From assembly GCF_018223745.1 (NCBI RefSeq), contig NZ_CP073653.1:611001-675000 (forward strand): a DNA stretch of 64,000 nt, read 5' to 3'. The notes under the pieces are model-generated. The model saw only the letters and a program-made list of their open reading frames with translations. It ran no database searches and was not told where the DNA came from. The stretch comes from Clostridium beijerinckii (GTDB lineage: Bacteria; Bacillota; Clostridia; Clostridiales; Clostridiaceae). Shown in pieces: positions 57,127-64,000 of the stretch. The translations under genes and the position numbers were made by a program. Position 1 is the first letter of the stretch, and each line of letters starts with the position of its first letter.

Positions 57127-57561
57127 TTTTAAATAATTGGTTTTGAATAAATAATATTTTCAAAAGAAGTTTATAAGTTTAGTTAGATTATATAGTGAAA
57201 CTTGATAGGTAGTGATTGCCCCCTAATGAATTTAAGTTGAACTTATCCACAAGAGTGTAAACATATCTCTTATATTTAAGTAATAGATTTTTGAAGATGC
57301 TAGATGGTTAAGTAAGATATTTGAATAGTTAGGGAATATATATTCAAAAAAAGTAATAAGCTATTTTTTTAGGAAGCAAATTCGACGGGATTTGGTGGGT
57401 CCAAGGCCAAGGAGCCATTCTTAAATATTTAGTTTGTAATTTTTGTAGATATATAATAAGCTTAAGGAAATTTGATCACTTTCCTTAAGCTTATATAGAT
57501 TCATAATATAATTAAGACAATTTATAAGTTTCATTAATAAAAAAATTATGAGGTGAGTGGA
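57127..57561. other. Long intergenic spacer with unexplained GC-richer segment
   Basis: The spacer starts with CCCCCTAATG-type sequence near 57218. At 57377-57413 it holds a patch unlike its surroundings, with ATTCGACGGGATTTGG, TGGGTCCAAGG and CCAAGGAGCC in order. TTGG/CCAA and GGC/GCC pairings are possible there. Next is a 15-bp hairpin at 57456-57494. No open frame with a ribosome binding site is visible. It could be a small RNA or a remnant of a mobile element. Confidence 0.45.
57456..57494 (+). other. Stable hairpin before tpiA
   Basis: 15-bp perfect arms with core AAGCTTAAGGAAA / TTTCCTTAAGCTT enclose 9 bases. There is no T-run, so it may protect or process the tpiA mRNA rather than terminate. 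Confidence 0.65.
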
Positions 57562-58308
57562 ATGAGAAAAGCAATTATCGCAGGAAACTGGAAAATGAAT
57601 AAAACTATTGATGAAGCAGTTAAAATGGTAGAAGAATTAAAGCCATTAGTTAAAGATGCTACATGTGATGTAGTTGTATGTCCTACATTTGTATGTTTAG
57701 ATGCTGTTAAAAAGGCTGTAGCTGGTTCAAATATAAAGGTTGCTGCACAAAACATGCATTTTGAAGAAAGTGGAGCTTTCACAGGAGAAGTTGCTCCAGG
57801 AATGCTTGAAGCTATGGGAATAGATTATGTTGTTTTAGGTCATAGTGAAAGAAGAGAATACTTCAATGAAACTGATGAAGCATTAAACAAAAAAGTTAAG
57901 AAAGCTTTCGAACATAATATTACTCCAATACTTTGTTGTGGAGAATCTTTAGAACAAAGAGAAAACGGAACTACTAATAAAGTTATTGAAGCTCAAATAA
58001 AAGCTGATATAGCTGGATTAACTAATGAACAAGTAGAAAAACTTGTTATTGCTTACGAACCAATCTGGGCAATTGGAACAGGAAAAACTGCTACTGATGA
58101 ACAAGCAAATGAAACAATCAAAGCTATAAGAGCTATGGTTGCTGAAATGTATGGATCAGAATCAGCTGAAAAAACAAGAATTCAATACGGTGGATCAGTT
58201 AAACCAAATACAATAAAAGCACAAATGGAAATGTCTGATATAGACGGAGCATTAGTTGGTGGAGCTAGCTTAGTTCCAGCTGATTTCGCTGCAATAGTTA
58301 ATTATTAG
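57562..58308 (+). CDS. tpiA: Triosephosphate isomerase
   Basis: This 248-residue TIM barrel interconverts dihydroxyacetone phosphate and glyceraldehyde 3-phosphate. Lys in GNWKMNK, His in GHSERR, Glu in [12 protein letters not shown] and YGGSVKPNT are all in place. ATG 57562 is chosen since GAGGTGAGTGG lies just upstream and the family begins [12 protein letters not shown]; the frame extends to a GTG at 57553 within that site. A strong terminator follows. Confidence 0.96.
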   Translation: MRKAIIAGNWKMNKTIDEAVKMVEELKPLVKDATCDVVVCPTFVCLDAVKKAVAGSNIKVAAQNMHFEESGAFTGEVAPGMLEAMGIDYVVLGHSERREYFNETDEALNKKVKKAFEHNITPILCCGESLEQRENGTTNKVIEAQIKADIAGLTNEQVEKLVIAYEPIWAIGTGKTATDEQANETIKAIRAMVAEMYGSESAEKTRIQYGGSVKPNTIKAQMEMSDIDGALVGGASLVPADFAAIVNY

Positions 58309-58321
58309 TATTAAATTTTTT

Positions 58322-58367
58322 AAGCTGTCTTAGAATGACGAAAATCGCACTAAGACAGCTTTTTTTA
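58322..58367 (+). terminator. Rho-independent terminator after tpiA
   Basis: Perfect 12-bp arms AAGCTGTCTTAG (58322-58333) and CTAAGACAGCTT (58350-58361), then eight T. This separates tpiA from gpmI. Confidence 0.9.
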
Positions 58368-58637
58368 AGTAAATAATAATTTGATATTAAAGTAATTCAT
58401 AAAACATTTATATTATAATAACATAAATTTACTTTAAATCTTTATAAAGTTGCATTAAGTGTAAAAAAATAATATAATTTAAGATATTAATAGTATGTAA
58501 AACATAATAAATGATAATATTTAATATTATCTATTTATAACAAATAAATTTATTTAGTTAACTTACAGATATTAATTTAATAAAGAAATCTAAGAATTTT
58601 ATAGTATATTTTGTGAAAATATTTGGAGGGATAGGAA
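58368..58637. other. AT-rich intergenic region before gpmI
   Basis: After the tpiA terminator, about 270 bases of very AT-rich sequence lead to the gpmI ribosome binding site (GGAGGGATAGG). I see no hairpin or open frame of note; a gpmI promoter is implied by the terminator upstream. Confidence 0.5.
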
Positions 58638-60176
58638 ATGTCAAAAAAACCTGTTATGTTAATGATATTAGATGGTTTTGGGATTGCACCAAAATCAGAA
58701 GGAAATGCTGTAACTTTAGCGAAAAAGCCAAATTTAGATAAACTATTCGAAAAATACCCAACTTCACAATTACAAGCTAGTGGCTTAGCTGTTGGATTAC
58801 CAGAAGGTCAAATGGGTAATTCAGAAGTTGGTCACTTAAATATCGGATCTGGTAGAATAGTATACCAAGAATTAACAAGAATTACAAAAGCAATAGCAGA
58901 TGGAGATTTTTTTGAGAACGAATCATTAAAATTAGCTATGACTAATGCTAAAAAGACAGGATCGTCTTTACATTTAATGGGCTTATTATCAGATGGTGGA
59001 GTTCATTCACATATAGAACATTTAAGAGGTCTTTTAGAATTTGCTAAAAAAGAAGAAGTTCAAAATGTTTATGTTCATGCATTTATGGATGGAAGAGATG
59101 TTCCACCTTCATCAGGACAAGAATTCATTGAAAAAACTGAAAAGATGATGGCCGAAGTAGGGGTAGGTAAGATTGCAACTGTAAGTGGTAGATACTATGC
59201 AATGGATAGAGATAATAGATGGGAAAGAGTTGAGCTTGCATATAATGCTTTAGTTTTAGGAAAAGGTGAAACTGCAAGTAGTGCAACTGAAGCTATAGAA
59301 AAATCATATCATGATAATAAAACTGATGAATTTGTATTACCAACAGTTGTAACTGAAAATGGTAATCCAACTGCAAATATTAAAAATGGAGATTCAGTTA
59401 TATTCTTTAACTTTAGACCAGATAGAGCAAGAGAAATAACTAGAGCTATTAATGATAAAGAATTTGCAGGATTCAAGAGAGAAACTCTAGATCTTACTTT
59501 TGTAACAATGACTCAATATGATAAGACTCTAGAAAGAGTAAATGTTGCATATACTCCTCAAACTTTAAGTAATACTCTTGGAGAATATGTAAGTAATAAG
59601 GGCTTAAATCAATTAAGAATAGCAGAAACTGAGAAATATGCTCACGTTACTTTCTTCTTTAACGGTGGAGTAGAGAAAGAAAATCCAGGTGAAGACAGAA
59701 AAGTTATACCTTCACCAAAGGTTGCAACTTATGATTTAAAACCAGAAATGAGTGCATATGAAGTAACAGATGAATTACTAGATAGATTAGATAGCGATAA
59801 GTATGATATGGTAATTCTAAACTTTGCTAATCCAGATATGGTAGGTCACACAGGAGTTGTTGAGGCTGCAGTTAAAGCAATCGAAGCAGTTGACGAATGT
59901 GTAGGAAAGATTGCAGATAAAATTTTAGAAAAGAATGGATGCTTATTTATCACTGCGGATCATGGTAATGCTGAAACTATGATAGATTTTTCAACAGGAA
60001 CCCCATATACAGCGCATACTACACATGAAGTGCCATTTGTTTGGGTTGCAAATGATACTGAAGGTAAGAAATTAAGCAACGGAAAACTTGCTGATATTGC
60101 TCCAACAATGTTAGTTCAATTAGGACTTGAAGTTCCTACAGAAATGACTGGAGAAAATCTAATAGTAAATAAGTAA
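58638..60176 (+). CDS. gpmI: 2,3-bisphosphoglycerate-independent phosphoglycerate mutase
   Basis: This 512-residue alkaline phosphatase-superfamily enzyme interconverts 3- and 2-phosphoglycerate with two metal ions. The metal motif LMILDGFGI opens it, and the phosphoserine is in [14 protein letters not shown] (about Ser62). [28 protein letters not shown] and TADHGNAE carry the other metal and substrate residues. GGAGGG precedes the ATG. The hairpin at 60188-60234 then ends or slows the transcript before the kinase-like gene. Confidence 0.96.
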   Translation: MSKKPVMLMILDGFGIAPKSEGNAVTLAKKPNLDKLFEKYPTSQLQASGLAVGLPEGQMGNSEVGHLNIGSGRIVYQELTRITKAIADGDFFENESLKLAMTNAKKTGSSLHLMGLLSDGGVHSHIEHLRGLLEFAKKEEVQNVYVHAFMDGRDVPPSSGQEFIEKTEKMMAEVGVGKIATVSGRYYAMDRDNRWERVELAYNALVLGKGETASSATEAIEKSYHDNKTDEFVLPTVVTENGNPTANIKNGDSVIFFNFRPDRAREITRAINDKEFAGFKRETLDLTFVTMTQYDKTLERVNVAYTPQTLSNTLGEYVSNKGLNQLRIAETEKYAHVTFFFNGGVEKENPGEDRKVIPSPKVATYDLKPEMSAYEVTDELLDRLDSDKYDMVILNFANPDMVGHTGVVEAAVKAIEAVDECVGKIADKILEKNGCLFITADHGNAETMIDFSTGTPYTAHTTHEVPFVWVANDTEGKKLSNGKLADIAPTMLVQLGLEVPTEMTGENLIVNK

Positions 60177-60553
60177 TTTTAATTAATAAAAAAGCTGCTT
60201 GAAATAATTTTAAAATTGTTTCAGGCAGTTTTTTATTTTAGAAAAAATATAATTTTTTGAAATTTCTTTATTAAAATTTGAGTTGTCATTAAAAAAACAA
60301 TGTTGTATACACTAAATTATAAGCTTCATGAATTAAAACTTATGATATATATTGCAAAAATAATTCTTTATGATAATTCTGAAAATATTGCAAGAATTTT
60401 ATCAGTAAGTGTGAATTTAAAAATATATATGACTAAATATAAATCTACTTAGATAAGGTAAGAAAGACAAGATTTTAAAGAAGGATTTAATCAGAATTGC
60501 ATAAAGTAAGCATAAAATTAATATATTAGTAAAAAAGATTTAGGATTGATAAT
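60177..60553. other. Intergenic region after gpmI
   Basis: Apart from the hairpin at 60188-60234, the 380 bases are AT-rich with many short ATATAT-type tracts. No open frame or other structure is evident; the promoter of the kinase-like gene presumably lies here. Confidence 0.5.
60188..60234 (+). terminator. Terminator after gpmI
   Basis: Arms AAAAAAGCTGCTTGAAA and TTTCAGGCAGTTTTTT pair with one bulge, ending in a T-run near 60229-60234. Confidence 0.8.
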
Positions 60554-61159
60554 ATGAAAAAGAATTTTGCATATTCTGCTGATTTTGATGAGTATACAGA
60601 AAAATTATTTAGAGAGGCTAAGTATCTAGGTGAGGGAAACAATGGTGTGGTTTATGAGTTGCCAAATAAAAAAGCTATCAAAATATTTCTGAGGAAAAAG
60701 GTATGTAATGATGAAGGCAGTATTCTTGCTAAAACTAATGGATCAAAATACTTTCCCTATATGTATAAGCGAGGAAAATTCTATGTGATAAGGGACTTGG
60801 TGGATGGAATAAGGCTTGATAAGCATATTAAGGAAAATGGATTAAGTGAAAGATTAGTTAGAAACATATATGAACTATTATTAGAGTTCAAGAGACTTAA
60901 ATTTAAGAAATTAGATATAAGATGTAAAGATGTTTATGTCTCAGAGGATGAAAAACTTATGATAATAGATCCTAAAAAGGCGTATACTAGAAAGGTTGAT
61001 TATCCAAGACACTTAATGAAAGGATTATGCAAAGTTGGTGTATTGGATGAATTTTTTGAATGTATAAAAAAAATAGACGCAAAGAAAGCTGCATCATGGG
61101 AATTAAAATTTAGAAGATATTGTGGGGCAAAAAATTTATCGATATTAGATGATGATTAA
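60554..61159 (+). CDS. Small protein kinase-like protein
   Basis: This 201-residue protein resembles a stripped-down protein kinase. A glycine-rich loop LGEGNNGVVYEL (about 26-37) is followed by an ATP-site-like Lys in AIKIF (about 43), and the later KLDIRCKDVYVSEDEKLMIIDPKKA matches the catalytic-to-metal loop layout (D...I-I-D), cited in two parts: LDIRCKDVYV and LMIIDPKKA. The HRD and DFG signatures are altered, so it may be a pseudokinase or lipopolysaccharide/RIO-like kinase; substrate unknown. It sits between gpmI and eno, where other clostridia I recall have no gene. The AGGA site is weak. Confidence 0.7.
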   Translation: MKKNFAYSADFDEYTEKLFREAKYLGEGNNGVVYELPNKKAIKIFLRKKVCNDEGSILAKTNGSKYFPYMYKRGKFYVIRDLVDGIRLDKHIKENGLSERLVRNIYELLLEFKRLKFKKLDIRCKDVYVSEDEKLMIIDPKKAYTRKVDYPRHLMKGLCKVGVLDEFFECIKKIDAKKAASWELKFRRYCGAKNLSILDDD

Positions 61160-61547
61160 ATATATAAAGATATAGGAGAAGATAACTCAAAATGAATATT
61201 TAATGTAATGAGTTTTAAGTAAAGCAATTATAAACTTTATGACATTAGTATCATTTTGAGTAAATCTCTAATGGAATTTATATAAAATATTATATCGGAT
61301 AATATGTTAAGAAGAATTATATAAATTAAACAAATAAGTTATGTTATGTAAGTTTGATTTTTGATCTAATTAGATCATATAAGTCAGTTTTATATTTACA
61401 TAAAAAATAATATGAATATTCCTAAATTATTTTACCAATAATATTATGGTAAATGAAATAAAAAGCTTTTTATTTAGTAAATTATGTATTATAATTATAT
61501 TGATAAGAATTCTCAATACAATTATAAAAATGAGGAGGTAATATTAA
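61160..61547. other. Intergenic region before eno with palindromes
   Basis: It holds a long paired element (ACTCAAAATGA at 61185-61195 with TCATTTTGAGT at 61251-61261, and TAATGT/ACATTA inside), a perfect 16-bp palindrome TGATCTAATTAGATCA at 61362-61377, and a 20-bp palindrome of AAATAAAAAG plus its complement at 61456-61475. A TATAAT near 61490 may belong to the eno promoter. No open frame. Confidence 0.55.
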
Positions 61548-62840
<1,293 letters not shown>

Positions 62841-63060
62841 ATTATTATTAAAGATAATTTTTAAGTAAGAAGTAATGTTGCTTAAGGATAAATCATAATA
62901 AAGTTTATTAGGAAAAGTTATAGGAATATAGTTCTTATAACTTTTTTCTAAATTCTAAATAATGTGATCTTAATGTAATTTTTATTACATAAGTTGTAAT
63001 AAGTAAATAAATGTGATATTATTAAACGTATGTTATTGATCATTATAGGAGGTGTTACCT

Positions 63061-63294
63061 ATGCAAAATATATTATTAATTTTTGAAGGAATATTAGGCT
63101 TAGCTACTATTATAACTGTTTATATGCAACCTAGTAAAGCTGATGCGTTAAGTGGTTTAATACAAGGAAGCACAAAAGATACATTCTTTGCAAAAAATAA
63201 ATCGAGAACTAAAGAAGTAATTCTTGTGAGATTAACAGTTATTTTTATGGCGTTGTTTGCAATTAATACAGTTTTATTAAATTTAATAAAATAA
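63061..63294 (+). CDS. secG: Preprotein translocase subunit SecG
   Basis: This 77-residue protein with two transmembrane helices (about 3-19 and 58-76) is the small SecG partner of SecYE in the membrane. The basic hairpin between them contains GSTKDTFFAKNKSRTKE, a typical SecG sequence. ATG 63061 is used because AGGAGG (63047-63052) sits 8 bases upstream. Enolase-secG order is common in clostridia, where rnr and smpB usually come next; here a new unit follows instead. Confidence 0.9.
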   Translation: MQNILLIFEGILGLATIITVYMQPSKADALSGLIQGSTKDTFFAKNKSRTKEVILVRLTVIFMALFAINTVLLNLIK

Positions 63295-63301
63295 TAACTA
63301 T

Positions 63302-63328
63302 AAGCTACTTTACTTAGGTAGCTTTTTT
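63302..63328 (+). terminator. Rho-independent terminator after secG
   Basis: 7-bp arms AAGCTAC (63302-63308) and GTAGCTT (63318-63324) with nine T. Confidence 0.85.
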
Positions 63329-63397
63329 TTTATGAGAAATTTACTAAAAAAATAAATTAAAGTATTTAATAAATACTAATAAAATTGCAAATATATA

Positions 63398-63426
63398 TTG
63401 ACAAATTATTCAATGTGATATATATT
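63398..63426 (+). promoter_or_regulatory. Promoter of the tandem leader and lipoprotein transcript
   Basis: TTGACA (63398-63403), a 17-base spacer and TATATT (63421-63426). The start is expected near 63433, upstream of the first repeat unit. Confidence 0.6.
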
Positions 63427-63472
63427 TAATATACTTTACTAAATATATAGGAATTGTAAGAAATAAAAGATT

Positions 63473-63526
63473 ATCTGACTGGAAAACCAGAGGACATTTT
63501 CATTAATTTGAATATGTCCTCTTTTT
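63473..63526 (+). ncRNA. Tandem leader element, unit 1
   Basis: The unit begins with a conserved 25-base block (ATCTGACTGG, then AAAACCAG, then AGGACAT; 63473-63497). It has a CTGG/CCAG mini-hairpin at 63479-63490, then a stem AGAGGACAT (63489-63497) / ATGTCCTCT (63514-63522) with a T-run, which looks like a terminator. It repeats as unit 2 with different loop bases. Confidence 0.6.
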
Positions 63527-63605
63527 GCATTACAAAGATATTTAATAGCTACATACTTGAATAAATGAGAAGAATATAAAGCATAAAAATTAATTAGATT
63601 TAGTT

Positions 63606-63660
63606 ATCTGACTGGAAAACCGGAGGACATGTTTCTATAGCTATGGAAATATGCCCTTTT
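63606..63660 (+). ncRNA. Tandem leader element, unit 2
   Basis: Second copy of the 25-base block (63606-63630; one change, CCAG to CCGG, which still pairs with CTGG as T-G). The stem GGACAT (63625-63630) / ATGCCC (63651-63656) has the inner pairs TTTC/GAAA and ATAG/CTAT, different from unit 1, followed by TTTTCTTTT. The sequence between is freely changed while pairing is kept. Confidence 0.6.
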
Positions 63661-63747
63661 CTTTTAATAATGCACCTTATAGATAAAGGAATAATATTTA
63701 TGCTATTTAGATTTTTATTTAAGTCTATATTTAAAATTAAGTACTTT

Positions 63748-63758
63748 AAGGAGGTGAT
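63748..63758 (+). promoter_or_regulatory. Near-ideal Shine-Dalgarno AAGGAGGTGAT
   Basis: An 11-base full match to the 16S rRNA 3' end, 3 bases before ATG 63762. It decides the start of the 14-codon ORF. Confidence 0.85.
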
Positions 63759-63761
63759 AAT

Positions 63762-63806
63762 ATGCCTAGATATTCCGTAAAAATTATATGCATCAAAGCA
63801 TACTAA
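63762..63806 (+). CDS. 14-residue ORF, possible leader or signal peptide
   Basis: A tiny frame, MPRYSVKIICIKAY, starts with a near-perfect ribosome binding site and ends at TAA 63804-63806. It lies after the tandem elements and before a 22-bp hairpin and the lipoprotein. No signal peptide is visible. It may be a leader peptide that couples translation to downstream expression, or a free small peptide. I do not recognise it; the strong SD is the main support. Confidence 0.5.
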   Translation: MPRYSVKIICIKAY

Positions 63807-63810
63807 AAAA

Positions 63811-63865
63811 AGATCTTAGGATTTCATATAAGTTATTGGAATCACTTATATGAAACCTAAGGTCT
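63811..63865 (+). other. Long hairpin between the 14-residue ORF and the lipoprotein
   Basis: Arms at 63811-63833 and 63844-63865 form about 22 bp with one bulged A and one wobble. The core is CTTAGG / CCTAAG with TTTCATATAAGT / ACTTATATGAAA. It lacks a T-run, so attenuation or mRNA protection is more likely than plain termination. Confidence 0.6.
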
Positions 63866-63928
63866 GAGTTTGCAATAAATATTTAAAGAAATTAATTAAA
63901 ATTTTTATAGATAGGGGGAGAAAGAGTA

Positions 63929-64000
63929 ATGGGTAAATTCAAAAGATTATTATCTCTGACATTAGTTTGTGCTATCAGTGTTTTTGTTACTGGATGTCAA
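63929..64000 (+). CDS. Lipoprotein, N-terminus only
   Basis: The first 24 codons up to the window edge encode a signal sequence with charged start (GKFKRLLS), a hydrophobic core and a lipobox VTGC. The product is therefore a lipid-anchored surface protein, possibly an ABC transporter binding protein, but its function cannot be seen here. GGGGGAG lies 8 bases before the ATG. It is the apparent target of the structured leader from 63433 on. Confidence 0.75.
   Translation, partial: MGKFKRLLSLTLVCAISVFVTGCQ

Noticed and set aside
57377..57396. A TTCGACGGG string resembling the start of tmRNA
   Set aside because: The tmRNA 5' and 3' ends, the tRNA-like arm with CCA and the tag reading frame are missing, so the match is probably chance.

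Overview
The window is about 64 kb of very AT-rich DNA with strong AGGAGG-type ribosome binding sites, many TTG and GTG starts and short intergenic hairpins followed by T-runs. Gene content (SpoVR, PrkA, rubrerythrin, V-family cell wall genes, cysteine T-box, CggR-led glycolytic locus ending in secG) points to an endospore-forming anaerobe of Clostridium sensu stricto. The C. beijerinckii/C. butyricum group is my guess from overall style. This is mostly core chromosome. I see no tRNA or rRNA genes, no CRISPR array and no complete insertion sequence.

Layout. 1-5416: pentose phosphate operon (split transketolase, rpe, rpiB, araD), then a phosphohexomutase and a second epimerase. 5809-7496: endonuclease IV and a cyclophilin lipoprotein. 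7596-11590: a CstA carrier divergent from a LytS/LytTR pair, probably a pyruvate-sensing and uptake locus. 11816-13650: a MerR regulator divergent from an Fe-S aldo/keto reductase, with matching 19-bp-spacer promoters. 13835-18094: larC-larE-larB (nickel pincer cofactor) and an old-yellow-enzyme homologue. 18209-25589: prkA-yhbH-spoVR, rubrerythrin and several small unknown proteins. 25658-31 kb: phospholipid genes (PssA-like, lipid kinase) and a YgiQ radical SAM protein. 30.6-34.3 kb: a PRC/MgtE-N/CBS protein with a structured leader, then cysteine T-box-cysK-cysE. 34.8-41.3 kb: plsC, nth, ddl, mntP-fur, PPi-dependent phosphofructokinase and a class V aminotransferase. 41.4-50.1 kb: an unknown protein, TetR/ABC-F, a VanRS-like pair, GH25 lysozyme and a VanW protein. 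50.3-53.3 kb: trmL, degV and sigma-54. 53.7-63.3 kb: cggR-gap-pgk-tpiA-gpmI-(kinase-like)-eno-secG. 63.3-64 kb: an unusual leader with a tandemly repeated RNA element and a 14-codon ORF ahead of a lipoprotein that runs off the end.

How it fits together: the two ends carry central carbon metabolism (non-oxidative pentose phosphate steps and lower glycolysis), with PPi-PFK between them. CggR, with a conserved two-repeat operator just after its promoter, probably ties the glycolytic genes to sugar supply. Cysteine synthesis is gated by a Cys-specific T-box. Cell-wall genes (ddl, VanRS-like, GH25, VanW) form a loose envelope cluster. The most novel-looking features are regulatory RNA and operator structures: the tandem element near 63.5 kb, the leader and sORF near 30.7 kb, an unexplained GC-richer patch between pgk and tpiA, and palindromes before eno and fur.
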